Notes under the pieces: model-generated
Told to the model about the DNA's origin: nothing
Databases searched by the model: none
Seen by the model: the letters and a program-made list of their open reading frames with translations, nothing else
Shown: positions 8,948 through 17,788 of the stretch, in pieces
How positions within the stretch are numbered: the stretch's first letter is position 1
How the letters are laid out: each line of letters opens with the position of its first letter
Program-made: the position numbers and the translations under genes
Origin: an uncultured Deferribacteraceae bacterium
GTDB lineage: Bacteria; Chrysiogenota; Deferribacteres; Deferribacterales; Mucispirillaceae
Length of the DNA stretch: 38,521 bases
Reading direction: 5' to 3'
NCBI GenBank assembly: GCA_947039395.1
Contig: CAMQYS010000018.1
Coordinates: 1 to 38,521 of the forward strand

Positions 8948-9850
8948 ATGAGTGAAATTTCTGGTATAGTTAATTATTATAAAGAGAAAGATATCTCATC
9001 ATTTCAAGCTGTATCGTATATACGTAGGCTTTACGGAGTTAAGAAAGCAGGACATATAGGCACACTTGATCCATTAGCAGAGGGTATTTTACCGATATGT
9101 TTAGGTAGTGCAACAAAGTTTGTTCAGTATTTAATGAGTAGAGAAAAATCTTATATTGCAGAGATGCAGTTAGGTATTAAAACAGATAGTTTTGATACGA
9201 CGGGTAATGTTTTGTCATCAAATGACGATATTATTCCAACTAATGAAAGATTAGTTGAAGTGCTAGACTGTATGTGTGGAAAACAAACATTAACTGTCCC
9301 GTCGTTTTCTGCGAAAAAGATAGATGGTGTTAGAGCTTATAAACTAGCAAGAAAGGGTTTGATTGAAGATGCTGGTGTTGCTGTAATGGATATAGAATCT
9401 ATCAAGTTATTAGATTATAACTATCCTTTTTCTACAATTGAGGTAGAATGTGGTAAGGGAACATATATTAGATCTATTATAGACTCTGTTGGTGATACTC
9501 TTGGAAGTTACGCTGTAATGAGTAAACTAATTAGATCTAAGAACGGTTACTTTAATATATCTAATTCGATCAGTAGAGATCAGTTAGAGTTATTAAATAA
9601 AGAGGGTAGATTAAGTAAATCTATCATAGATATAAGAGATGTTCTAAATAGTTGGAAAAGAGTTAAGATAACGGATAATTTTCTACCTAAATTAAAGAAT
9701 GGTGCAACTCCTAGTACAGTTGATTTTGTGAGTATTGATACGATAGACTTAACAGATGATAATCTTTTTATAGAGGATAGTTTAGGAGTTATAGTTGCAA
9801 CAGCTACAGTAATAAATAATAGATTAAAATTAATAAATGTTTTTAATTAA
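8948..9850 (+). CDS. truB: tRNA pseudouridine-55 synthase TruB
   Basis: TruB converts uridine 55 in the T-loop of tRNAs to pseudouridine. At 300 residues it carries the catalytic motif GHIGTLDPLAEGIL with Asp41 as nucleophile, and GKGTYIRSI further on. The N-terminus (GIVNYYKEKDISSFQAV) departs from the usual KPxGxTS form but keeps the spacing. ATG at 8948 is only 4 bp after the rbfA stop, implying translational coupling. The C-terminus is a small, poorly conserved domain. Confidence 0.93.
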   Translation: MSEISGIVNYYKEKDISSFQAVSYIRRLYGVKKAGHIGTLDPLAEGILPICLGSATKFVQYLMSREKSYIAEMQLGIKTDSFDTTGNVLSSNDDIIPTNERLVEVLDCMCGKQTLTVPSFSAKKIDGVRAYKLARKGLIEDAGVAVMDIESIKLLDYNYPFSTIEVECGKGTYIRSIIDSVGDTLGSYAVMSKLIRSKNGYFNISNSISRDQLELLNKEGRLSKSIIDIRDVLNSWKRVKITDNFLPKLKNGATPSTVDFVSIDTIDLTDDNLFIEDSLGVIVATATVINNRLKLINVFN

Positions 9851-9900
9851 CAAATTTTAGATTAATAAAATAGTGATAATGTCAAAGGAGTTAGATATTT

Positions 9901-10170
9901 ATGTTAACACAGAAAGAGAAGAAGCAATCAGTTATTGAGACTTTTAAACTACACGGTACAGATACGGGATCATCAGAGGTTCAGATAGCATTATTAACTG
10001 AGCGTATTACGCATTTAACAGAACATTTCAAAACACATAAGAAGGATCACCACTCAAGACGTGGGTTACTTATGATGGTTAGTAAGCGTAGAAAGTTATT
10101 AGATTATTTAAAGAGAAAATCTTTTGACAGTTACAAAAAAATTATTGAGACGTTAGGCATAAGGAAGTAA
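9901..10170 (+). CDS. rpsO: 30S ribosomal protein S15
   Basis: S15 is a primary 16S rRNA-binding protein that organises the platform of the small subunit. The 89 residues match the universal length. [19 protein letters not shown] and the basic [25 protein letters not shown] are diagnostic. AAGGAG lies upstream of ATG at 9901. Its stop codon is followed after two bases by the pnp start codon, leaving no room for the intergenic terminator and processing site seen between these genes in E. coli. Confidence 0.97.
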   Translation: MLTQKEKKQSVIETFKLHGTDTGSSEVQIALLTERITHLTEHFKTHKKDHHSRRGLLMMVSKRRKLLDYLKRKSFDSYKKIIETLGIRK

Positions 10171-10172
10171 TA

Positions 10173-12284
10173 ATGACGATAGAAAAGAAAAAACATTCAT
10201 GTACGATTGTTCTTCCTGATACTGATTGTCCTATTGTGATTGAGACGGGTTGGGTTGCAAAACAGACGAATGGTTCTGTATGGATAAAACAAGGTGGTAC
10301 AGTTCTACTTGTAACAGCGGTTGCTGGTAGAGCACCAGAGAAGTATCAAGATTTTTTCCCATTAACGGTAAATTATCTTGAGAAGATGTATTCAGTTGGT
10401 AGGGTTCCTGGTGGATATATTAAACGTGAAACTAAACCATCTGATAGAGAGACATTAACATCAAGATTAATTGATCGTCCACTCCGTCCATTATTTGATG
10501 AAGGGTTTAGAAATGAAACACAGATCGTTGCAACAGTTTTATCATCAGATGGTATAAATCAACCAGATGTTTTAGCATTAAATGGAGCATCATTTGCGTT
10601 ACTTATATCAGATATACCTTATAACACAGCATCAGCTGCAGTTCGTATCGGTAAGATTGATGGCAAATTAATTGTTAATCCTAAGTTTGAGGATTACGAT
10701 AAATTAAGCATGAATATTATCGTAGCAGGAACTTCAGATGCTATCTCTATGGTTGAAGCAGGGATGGATTGTTCAACAGAGGAAGAGGTTATAGAGGCGT
10801 TAGAGTTAGCACACGATCAGATTAAGTTGATAGTTGGTATACAGGAAGATTTTAGAAAAACTTGTGGCAAGCCAAAAATGACATATACAGATTTCTCTAT
10901 TCCTAAAGATATCTTAGATGATGCTTGTTCTAAATATAGTGATGATTTTAGAAAAGCATTTAAAATATCTGGTAAATTGGAGAAATATGCAGCTATTGAT
11001 AGTGTTAAAGATGCTTACATTGAATATATAAAAGAGAAAGATGCTGATGATTATACAGCAAATCAAGGTTTATATAAAGATGTTGCTAAAGAGGTAGAGA
11101 AGATCGTATTTAGAGATGAGCTAGTAAGAACTCATTCAAGAATTGATGGTAGAGCTTTAGATGAGGTTAGACCTATTGATATTGAGTGTGGAGTTCTTCC
11201 TCATGCACATGGATCGGCATTATTTACAAGAGGCGAAACACAAGCGTTAGTGGTATTAACATTAGGTTCAAAAACTGATTCACAGATTATTGATGATATC
11301 GGTGGACGAGTTGAGAAGAAATTTATGTTAAACTATAATTTTCCTCCATATTCAGTTGGTGAAACAGGTCGTATGGGAGCACCAGGTAGAAGAGAGATCG
11401 GACACGGTGCATTAGCAGAACGTGCAGTTATGGATATGGTTCCATCAAGTGAAGAGTTTCCATATACATTAAGAGTTGTATCAGAGATTTTAGAGTCTAA
11501 CGGTTCATCATCAATGGCATCAGTGTGTGGAGCATCATTAGCTATGATGGATGCAGGTGTTCAGATTAAGTCGCCAGTATCAGGGATTGCAATGGGCTTA
11601 GTTATGCAAGAAGATGGATCTTATGTTATTTTAACAGATATTATGGGCTTAGAGGATCATCTAGGTGATATGGATTTTAAAGTAACAGGAACAGATAAAG
11701 GTATTACTGCATTACAGATGGATATCAAGATAAAAGGTTTATCGCGAGATATCATGAGTAAGGCGTTAGCTCAAGCTAAATCTGGTAGAAGTTTTATTAT
11801 GGGTGAGATGTTAAAAGCCTTACCAGAGGCTAGAGAGGAGTTATCTCCATCAGCTCCACGTTTTCAAGTTATTCATATTAATCCAGAGAAAACTGGTGCA
11901 TTAATAGGTCCTCAAGGTAAGAATATTAAAGCTATTATTGAAGCAACTGGTGCATCTATAGATATAGCAGATGGCGGTATAGTTAATATATTCGGTAAAG
12001 ATAAAAGTATTATTGATGAGACTCTAAGACTTATTCAACTTTCAGTTGCAGAAGCGATAGAGGGAGAGACCTATACAGCAACAGTTAAAAAAGTTATGGA
12101 GTACGGAGCATTTGTAGAGATTTTACCTGGACTTGAAGGTTTATTACATGTATCACAATACTCTCATGAGCGTATCAACAATATAGCTGATCACGTAAAA
12201 GTTGGTGATAAGATAGATGTTAAATATATTGGTAAAGACAGATCAGGTCGTATAGAGTTATCACGTAAAGCATTACTTGATTAA
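10173..12284 (+). CDS. pnp: Polyribonucleotide nucleotidyltransferase (PNPase)
   Basis: PNPase degrades RNA 3' to 5' by phosphorolysis, using phosphate and releasing nucleoside diphosphates. The 703 residues contain two RNase PH domains (about 10-230 and 310-550), an all-helical domain between them, a KH domain (GALIGPQGKNIKAI, near 575-590) and a C-terminal S1 domain (GAFVEILPGLEGLLHVSQ, near 650). The catalytic half has GRREIGHGALAERA. All domains are present, so it should be active. It is the last gene of the operon and ends 62 bp before the terminator at 12347-12390. Confidence 0.96.
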   Translation: MTIEKKKHSCTIVLPDTDCPIVIETGWVAKQTNGSVWIKQGGTVLLVTAVAGRAPEKYQDFFPLTVNYLEKMYSVGRVPGGYIKRETKPSDRETLTSRLIDRPLRPLFDEGFRNETQIVATVLSSDGINQPDVLALNGASFALLISDIPYNTASAAVRIGKIDGKLIVNPKFEDYDKLSMNIIVAGTSDAISMVEAGMDCSTEEEVIEALELAHDQIKLIVGIQEDFRKTCGKPKMTYTDFSIPKDILDDACSKYSDDFRKAFKISGKLEKYAAIDSVKDAYIEYIKEKDADDYTANQGLYKDVAKEVEKIVFRDELVRTHSRIDGRALDEVRPIDIECGVLPHAHGSALFTRGETQALVVLTLGSKTDSQIIDDIGGRVEKKFMLNYNFPPYSVGETGRMGAPGRREIGHGALAERAVMDMVPSSEEFPYTLRVVSEILESNGSSSMASVCGASLAMMDAGVQIKSPVSGIAMGLVMQEDGSYVILTDIMGLEDHLGDMDFKVTGTDKGITALQMDIKIKGLSRDIMSKALAQAKSGRSFIMGEMLKALPEAREELSPSAPRFQVIHINPEKTGALIGPQGKNIKAIIEATGASIDIADGGIVNIFGKDKSIIDETLRLIQLSVAEAIEGETYTATVKKVMEYGAFVEILPGLEGLLHVSQYSHERINNIADHVKVGDKIDVKYIGKDRSGRIELSRKALLD

Positions 12285-12346
12285 TTTTTAGATAAGTAGG
12301 TTACATATTTTGTAGTTATGTAATTTTCGATATAATATTAACAAAT

Positions 12347-12390
12347 AGTCTCTTTTATTATTCTAAACAATAGTAGAAGGGGCTTTTTTT
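12347..12390 (+). terminator. Intrinsic terminator after pnp
   Basis: A 16-bp stem pairs 12347-12362 with 12369-12384; the only non-Watson-Crick pairs are G-T. The loop is six nucleotides (CTAAAC) and a run of seven T (12384-12390) follows. It ends the rimP-pnp operon and separates it from tag. Confidence 0.9.
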
Positions 12391-12412
12391 ATTATGATTA
12401 ATATGACAAGTG

Positions 12413-12440
12413 TTGATACTAATATTAAAAACCATATGAT
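12413..12440 (+). promoter_or_regulatory. Predicted promoter of tag
   Basis: TTGATA (12413-12418) and TATGAT (12435-12440) are 16 bp apart, between the pnp terminator and tag. AAAGAGG at 12458-12464 then serves the ATG at 12475. Confidence 0.5.
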
Positions 12441-12474
12441 TGTTACGACTATTTAATAAAGAGGATATTTTATA

Positions 12475-13038
12475 ATGCAAGAGAATAAGTGTAGTTGGAT
12501 GACAACAGAGTTAGAGGAGAGATATCATCATACAGAGTGGTGTATCCCTAAACATGATGATAAAGTTTTGTTTGAGTTTTTAGTATTAGAGATGATGCAA
12601 GCAGGGCTTAGTTGGGCTATTATTTTGAATAAAAGAGATGGTATGCGAGAGGCGTTTTCTAATTTTGATATAGAGAAGATCTCTAAATATGAGCAATCAC
12701 ATAAAGATATTCTATTAGAAAATAAAAATATAATTAGAAACCGTTTAAAGATTAATGCGTTAGTTAGCAACGCACAGAAGTTTATTGAAATCCAGAAAGA
12801 GTACGGCACATTTGATAAATATATATGGGGATTTATAGATAATAAACCTATAAATAATAGTTGGAATAAGACAGAAGATATGCCAGCTACGAGCGATATA
12901 TCGGACGCTATAAGTATTGATTTGAAGAAACGAGGCTTTAAGTTTGTAGGTTCAACGATATGTTACTCATATATGCAAGCTATAGGTATGGTGAACGATC
13001 ACCTTGTTGGTTGCGAACATTATAGTTGTAACAAATAG
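12475..13038 (+). CDS. tag: DNA-3-methyladenine glycosylase I
   Basis: Tag removes 3-methyladenine from alkylated DNA, starting base-excision repair. The 187 residues align along the whole length with the E. coli enzyme as I recall it. The catalytic-site motif is EMMQAGLSW, the C-terminal signature RGFKFVGSTICYSYMQA. Zinc ligands are Cys6, His18 and the His/Cys of the C-terminal NDHLVGCEHY. It appears to be a single-gene unit between a terminator and a repeat-containing gap. Its last 45 bp resemble both the decayed repeats immediately downstream and the 46-bp array at the right end of the window. Confidence 0.93.
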   Translation: MQENKCSWMTTELEERYHHTEWCIPKHDDKVLFEFLVLEMMQAGLSWAIILNKRDGMREAFSNFDIEKISKYEQSHKDILLENKNIIRNRLKINALVSNAQKFIEIQKEYGTFDKYIWGFIDNKPINNSWNKTEDMPATSDISDAISIDLKKRGFKFVGSTICYSYMQAIGMVNDHLVGCEHYSCNK

Positions 13039-13200
13039 TTTAATTGATTACGAAGGTTTACTAGGTTTTAAGTTTTGCGAACATTATAGTAGTGATGAGT
13101 AGGTTATTTGTTTGATTATAATAATTTAGTTTATTTTAGGATTGCGAGTATTATAATTAAAGCAAGTAGTAAATTTAATTATTAAGAGTTAATATATTTT
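13011..13200. repeat. Decayed tandem copies of the tag 3' end
   Basis: The 16-bp sequence TTGCGAACATTATAGT inside the tag 3' end (13011-13026) recurs exactly at 13075-13090 and in altered form at 13142-13157. The offsets are 64 and 67 bp. Partial similarity continues between the copies (for example TTTAATTGATTA against TTTGATTATAATAA). This looks like an old tandem duplication of the gene's end that has since mutated. No protein is encoded after the tag stop at 13036-13038. Confidence 0.6.
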
Positions 13201-13291
13201 AGGTTTCAACTATAATAATTATGATAAATAGTTTATATAACTATTGTGTTTTAGCTATATCTTTGTAGTAAAAACTGCTTCTTTAATAAAC

Positions 13292-13320
13292 TTGACACCA
13301 CTCAGTTTTTTCTCTATAGT
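13292..13320 (+). promoter_or_regulatory. Strong predicted promoter of the lipoprotein gene
   Basis: A perfect TTGACA (13292-13297) lies 17 bp upstream of TATAGT (13315-13320), near-consensus for the main sigma factor. The start codon of the lipoprotein is 48 bp beyond the -10. Confidence 0.75.
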
Positions 13321-13324
13321 ATCG

Positions 13325-13354
13325 TCTGTTTACATATATTCTGTTTACATATAT
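13325..13354 (+). repeat. 15-bp perfect tandem repeat in lipoprotein leader
   Basis: TCTGTTTACATATAT occurs twice back to back (13325-13339 and 13340-13354), between the -10 box and the AAGGGG ribosome binding site. It could be paired binding sites for a regulator or simple slippage. Confidence 0.7.
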
Positions 13355-13367
13355 AAGGGGAAATATT

Positions 13368-14462
13368 ATGAAGAAGTTTATATTATTAAAGTTATCATTA
13401 TTAGTTTTAGTAGTTATAGGTTGTAGTGATAGTAATAATGCAGGTGAAGAGACACCAACTATTCCACCAGTAATAGTTAATGATGTTACATGGGCAGATA
13501 TAGCATTTCCAGAAGGGTTATCGACAATAGCAGATCCTGATACTGGTTTAAGTATCCCAACAGGTACTCCAACAGTTGCAGATGTGGTTATATATGATAA
13601 TAGCTCTGCTAAACCTAAAGTGACTATAATTGTTAGAGATTCTAAAACTTCATTGATAGCTAGTAATAATAATAATGGTCCTGTACCATTTTTATCAACT
13701 TTATCAGATAATGCTTTATGGGACAATGGAAGTTTTGTATCACATAATGCTGTACCTGAAGCGGCTATAGGAGCATTTGCACTATTGCCGGGTGTTAAAG
13801 ATAACAACTCTGCTACATGGGTAGTTGAAGATAGCAGTACCCCTAAAACAGGATATTTTGTATCTATAAATCATATAGGTATTAATTCTAAAGCTTATAA
13901 AGCTTTACCTGCTGATAATAAACATACATACAGTTTAGTTATATCAACTGAAGATCCATTCGCTAAAGGCGAAATATTAAGTTCTGAAGAGTTAACGTAT
14001 GCAGAAGCGATTGCTAAATTACCTAATACAACAAAACCTGCTGTGTCAGCTTTTATAACAGCTGAACAAAAAGTTACATTTGTTACATTTAAAAACCCTA
14101 AAAAAGGTTATGAAATAAGAGTTCCAAATGTTGTCTATGCAGATTTTAAAACAGATCTAAGAGCACGTTTTCAAACAGGTGCAGAGTTTGAGGGTAAATC
14201 TCATCCAAAAGGCACTCCTATGGGTACAGATGGTTGGGGGTTTGATTTTGCGTTTGGACAGGCTGTTCCACCGACTGCTTCAGATAAAGATACAGCTGCA
14301 TGGGCATTTGTAGATAGCGATTATTTTGTATCATTTATATATCATGGTCCAAAATCTCCAAATAATCCATTACCAGCAAGTGGAAAGAATTTATTTATCA
14401 TAGAAGTTATGCAAGATGATCCTATGTGGTTTATGCCACTTGCAGATGATAATGTTCAATAA
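13368..14462 (+). CDS. Secreted lipoprotein of unknown function
   Basis: I do not recognise the 364-residue product. It begins with a basic end and hydrophobic core followed by the lipobox LVVIGC, so Cys19 should be lipidated after signal peptidase II cleavage. An Asn/Glu/Thr/Pro-rich linker follows (about 20-35). The rest is soluble, rich in Thr, Pro, Asp and Ala, with no membrane segments. Related phrases appear in both halves (TWVVEDSSTPKTGYFVSINH near 145-165 and AWAFVDSDYFVSFIYHG near 315-332). That suggests two copies of one beta-type domain. It has its own strong promoter and terminator, so it is expressed as a single gene and probably well. AAGGGG precedes ATG at 13368. Confidence 0.8.
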   Translation: MKKFILLKLSLLVLVVIGCSDSNNAGEETPTIPPVIVNDVTWADIAFPEGLSTIADPDTGLSIPTGTPTVADVVIYDNSSAKPKVTIIVRDSKTSLIASNNNNGPVPFLSTLSDNALWDNGSFVSHNAVPEAAIGAFALLPGVKDNNSATWVVEDSSTPKTGYFVSINHIGINSKAYKALPADNKHTYSLVISTEDPFAKGEILSSEELTYAEAIAKLPNTTKPAVSAFITAEQKVTFVTFKNPKKGYEIRVPNVVYADFKTDLRARFQTGAEFEGKSHPKGTPMGTDGWGFDFAFGQAVPPTASDKDTAAWAFVDSDYFVSFIYHGPKSPNNPLPASGKNLFIIEVMQDDPMWFMPLADDNVQ

Positions 14463-14487
14463 TTTCAATTTATTAATCTAATATATA

Positions 14488-14525
14488 AATACCTACGCTT
14501 ATAAGAAGAGTGTAGGTATTTTTTT
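14488..14525 (+). terminator. Intrinsic terminator after the lipoprotein gene
   Basis: A 12-bp stem pairs AATACCTACGCT (14488-14499) with AGTGTAGGTATT (14509-14520), with one G-T pair. The loop is nine nucleotides and the T-run covers 14519-14525. It lies 25 bp after the stop codon. Confidence 0.88.
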
Positions 14526-14667
14526 ATATCTTAGAAACTTTAATATAATTATATTAAAATATAAAATTGTATTGATTTATTTTTTATTATCGTTTACTTT
14601 AATAGTTGGATAAATAGTAGTTGGATTAGAATAAGTGAAGTTAATAAGTGTTTTTAAGGTATAATAG

Positions 14668-15105
14668 ATGTTAATAGTTAAGGTTTTGAAACATAGTTCA
14701 ATATCTGAGGATAGTTTGCCGATATATTTAACGGTAGGATCAGCAGGTGCAGATATAAGATCAAATGAGAGTGGTTCAATAGCACCACGAGAGATTAAGT
14801 TAGTTAAAACAGGGTTATGCGTTGAAATCCCAGCAGGTTATGAGATGCAACTTCGTCCACGCAGTGGGTTAGCATTGAAGAACGGTATAACACTGTTAAA
14901 TTCTCCTGCAACGATAGATTCAGATTATAGGGGAGAGATAGGCGTTATTCTTATTAATCATTCAGATAAAGTTTTTACCTATAAGATAGGTGATCGTATT
15001 GCACAACTTGTGCTTTCTAAGTATGAGCAGGCGTGTTTTGAGTTTACAGATGATATATCAGTAACAGATAGATCAGATAAAGGTTTCGGTTCAACAGATA
15101 TCTAA
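14668..15105 (+). CDS. dut: Deoxyuridine 5'-triphosphate nucleotidohydrolase (dUTPase)
   Basis: It hydrolyses dUTP to dUMP and pyrophosphate, keeping uracil out of DNA and supplying the dTMP precursor. The 145 residues fit the trimeric dUTPase family, and all five motifs are visible: GSAGADIRS (1), PRSGLALKNG (2), TIDSDYRGEIGVILIN with the catalytic Asp (3), GDRIAQLVL (4) and the C-terminal DRSDKGFGSTD (5). AAGG lies 8 bp before ATG at 14668. No clear promoter was found in the 140 bp between it and the lipoprotein terminator, only AT-rich sequence with a perfect palindrome at 14539-14558. Confidence 0.95.
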   Translation: MLIVKVLKHSSISEDSLPIYLTVGSAGADIRSNESGSIAPREIKLVKTGLCVEIPAGYEMQLRPRSGLALKNGITLLNSPATIDSDYRGEIGVILINHSDKVFTYKIGDRIAQLVLSKYEQACFEFTDDISVTDRSDKGFGSTDI

Positions 15106-15198
15106 AGTTTCACATATGCAATTATAATGTTTTAGTATATCAGACTTGTACGTTGTTTAGTACATACCTTTCCACAATAAAATAAGTAGGAGTTTGTA

Positions 15199-17742
15199 AT
15201 GAATATTCGTGAGTATGAAATTCAAGTTTCTTTACCTAAAGAACTTAAAGTTTTAGAGTTGATAGCTAATAATCTTTGGTGGGCGTGGAATACTCCTGCA
15301 ACAGCACTTTTTAAATCAATTAACCCATTAGTTTGGGATAGTTCTCTTCACAATCCGATAGCTATTATCTCATCAATAGATAAGAGTAAAGCTGAAGAGC
15401 TGATGAATGATGCAGTGTTTATGTCAGAGCTAAATATTGTTTATCAGTCGTTTGAGCAGTATATGAAGTTACCTCGTTGGTATAGTTGTGAGTATAAAGA
15501 TGATCCAGATATGCTAGTAGCATATTTTTCTGCTGAGTATGGTATTCACGAATCGGTACAGTTATATTCTGGTGGTTTAGGTATTTTATCAGGCGATCAC
15601 TGTAAATCTACATCAGATATGGGTATCCCTTTAGTCGCTGTAGGATTACTATATCGTCATGGATATTTCCATCAATATACAAATTCAGATGGTTGGCAAC
15701 AAGAAGAGTATCCTGATAATGAATTTTATGAGATGCCTATCAAACCGGTTAAGAATGATAAAAACGAAGATATATATGTGGGTCTTAAGATCGGTGATAA
15801 TGATGTTAAAGTTAGAGTTTGGGAGTTACAAGTTGGATTAATGAGAATAATTCTTCTTGATTCTGATCTTGTTGAGAATAAAGTTGAAGATAGAGCAATA
15901 ACAGGCAAACTATACGACGGCGAAACAGATATGAGAATTAAGCAAGAGATGATCTTAGGTATTGCAGGTTGTAGAGCATTAGAAGCTGCTGGTATCAAGC
16001 CGACAGTTTATCATTTAAACGAAGGACATCCAGCATTTGTATCGTTAGAGCGTATAAAAGATTTTGTTGAAAGTGGTTTAGATCTAAGATTAGCGATAGA
16101 GAGTGTTCGTAAATCAACACTTTTTACAACACATACACCAGTACCTGCAGGTTTTGATGTATTTCCTATTGAATTAATCAAACATTATATAGCGGGCTTA
16201 TATGCAGATGTAGGGTTAAACTTAAATCTTATAATGAGTTTTGGTAGAAAGAATAGAGGCGATGATAAAGAACCATTTAATATGGCGGTATGTGGAATAA
16301 ACTTATCAACTTATCGTAACGGTGTTGCATGGTTACATGGAGTTGTAAGTCGTAAAATGTTTCAATCTATGTGGCCACAAGCTTTACTTTCACAAGTACC
16401 TATCGGACATGTAACAAATGGTGTTCACTTGCCTACATTTATGTCAACGGATATGAAAAATATACTTAATAGATATGTTTCTGAAGATTGGATGTGGAAG
16501 CCGTATAATTTTGATATATGGGATAAGTGTTCTAATATCCCTGATGATATTATCCATGAGATGCGTGATAATCAGAGAGGACGATTAGTTACATTTATTC
16601 GTAGCAGGATTAAAAACTGTATTAAGAGAAGAGGTGGATCTCTATCGGAGGTTATTAACGCTGATAATGTATTAAATCCTAACGCATTAACGATAGGTTT
16701 TGCAAGACGATTTGCAACATATAAAAGAGCGTATCTTCTATTTATGGATGAGAAGAGATTATCAAAGTTGGTGAATGATCCAGATCGTCCTGTACAGTTT
16801 ATAATAGCAGGTAAAGCACATCCAAAAGATAATGCTGGTAAAGAGATTATAAAACAGATTATATCTATTGCACGTAAACCTGAATTTATGAAATCTATAG
16901 TATTTGTTGAAGATTACGATATAGATGTAGCTAGATATATCACACGCGGTGTTGATGTGTGGTTAAATAACCCAAGACGTCCTATGGAAGCATCAGGAAC
17001 ATCAGGTATGAAAGCATCGGCTAATGGTGGACTTAACTTATCAGTATTAGATGGTTGGTGGGTTGAAGGTGCTAATGGTATGAACGGTTGGTCTATAGGA
17101 GAGGGAGAAGAGTATCCAGATGATTCTTATCAAGATCATATTGAAGGTATGGATATATATAATAGACTTGAAAGAGATGTTATTCCTTTATTTTATACAA
17201 AAGATAAATATGGTATGGCAAAAGAGTGGATAGCTATGATTAAAGAAAATTTCAAATCTATACCAAAATTCTTTAACTCATCACGTATGTTAAAAGATTA
17301 TACAGATCAATACTATGTAAATTTACATAGGTTAAATAAAGAGTTTTCATCATCTGATTATAAAGAGGGCAGGCAGTATATTGAATGGAACAGCCTAATA
17401 TTAGAGCGTTGGGATGGAGTTACATTTGGTGACACAAGGATAGTTGAGGAGAAATTTTCAGTTAATGAGAAGATAACTCTTAAAGCTAATATAAATACAA
17501 ATGGTACTCCAGCAGAGCATCTTGGTGTTTTTGCAGTAGTTGAATATAATGGTGATCCTGGTAAGTTTATAGAACCAGAGTTTATAAGATTAACTTGTAG
17601 TAAGGCTAGTGATAAAGAGTCTAAGTTTGAAGGAGAGTATACTGTTAAACTACCGGGTAAATTAAAGATTGCTTTTCTAGTTACTCCATTCCATAAGTTA
17701 TTAAAAAATCCATTTGAACTTAATAGAGCTAAATGGTCATAA
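15199..17742 (+). CDS. glgP: Alpha-glucan phosphorylase (GT35 family)
   Basis: It releases glucose-1-phosphate from glycogen or maltodextrins by phosphorolysis, using PLP. The 847-residue protein belongs to the form with an N-terminal DUF3417-type domain (about 10-120, starting LPKELKVLELIANNLWWAWN). The catalytic core follows, with FSAEYGIHESVQLYSGGLG and HLNEGHPAFVSLER. The PLP lysine is K605 in ASGTSGMKASANGGLNLS. The last 100 residues are beta-rich. AGTAGGAG precedes ATG at 15199. No other glycogen gene is nearby. It lies 93 bp after dut and is closed by the hairpin at 17789-17826. Confidence 0.93.
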   Translation: MNIREYEIQVSLPKELKVLELIANNLWWAWNTPATALFKSINPLVWDSSLHNPIAIISSIDKSKAEELMNDAVFMSELNIVYQSFEQYMKLPRWYSCEYKDDPDMLVAYFSAEYGIHESVQLYSGGLGILSGDHCKSTSDMGIPLVAVGLLYRHGYFHQYTNSDGWQQEEYPDNEFYEMPIKPVKNDKNEDIYVGLKIGDNDVKVRVWELQVGLMRIILLDSDLVENKVEDRAITGKLYDGETDMRIKQEMILGIAGCRALEAAGIKPTVYHLNEGHPAFVSLERIKDFVESGLDLRLAIESVRKSTLFTTHTPVPAGFDVFPIELIKHYIAGLYADVGLNLNLIMSFGRKNRGDDKEPFNMAVCGINLSTYRNGVAWLHGVVSRKMFQSMWPQALLSQVPIGHVTNGVHLPTFMSTDMKNILNRYVSEDWMWKPYNFDIWDKCSNIPDDIIHEMRDNQRGRLVTFIRSRIKNCIKRRGGSLSEVINADNVLNPNALTIGFARRFATYKRAYLLFMDEKRLSKLVNDPDRPVQFIIAGKAHPKDNAGKEIIKQIISIARKPEFMKSIVFVEDYDIDVARYITRGVDVWLNNPRRPMEASGTSGMKASANGGLNLSVLDGWWVEGANGMNGWSIGEGEEYPDDSYQDHIEGMDIYNRLERDVIPLFYTKDKYGMAKEWIAMIKENFKSIPKFFNSSRMLKDYTDQYYVNLHRLNKEFSSSDYKEGRQYIEWNSLILERWDGVTFGDTRIVEEKFSVNEKITLKANINTNGTPAEHLGVFAVVEYNGDPGKFIEPEFIRLTCSKASDKESKFEGEYTVKLPGKLKIAFLVTPFHKLLKNPFELNRAKWS

Positions 17743-17788
17743 TTTTGTATTGATATTTTGTTATTAAATTAATTGTTTTCAAACTTAA

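Larger units (their letters stand above)
13039..13367. other. Intergenic region between tag and the lipoprotein gene
   Basis: This 329-bp gap holds the decayed tag-end repeats (to about 13200), AT-rich sequence without a visible gene, the lipoprotein promoter (13292-13320) and a 15-bp tandem repeat in its leader (13325-13354). No obvious terminator for tag was found. Confidence 0.7.

Noticed and set aside
12331-12336. TATAAT just upstream of the pnp terminator as a promoter
   Set aside because: No convincing -35 box at the right distance, and a transcript from it would run straight into the terminator hairpin.
14660-14665. TATAAT two bases before the dut start codon as a promoter
   Set aside because: No -35 box 16-18 bp upstream, and transcription would start inside the gene; AAGG just before it is a normal ribosome binding site.
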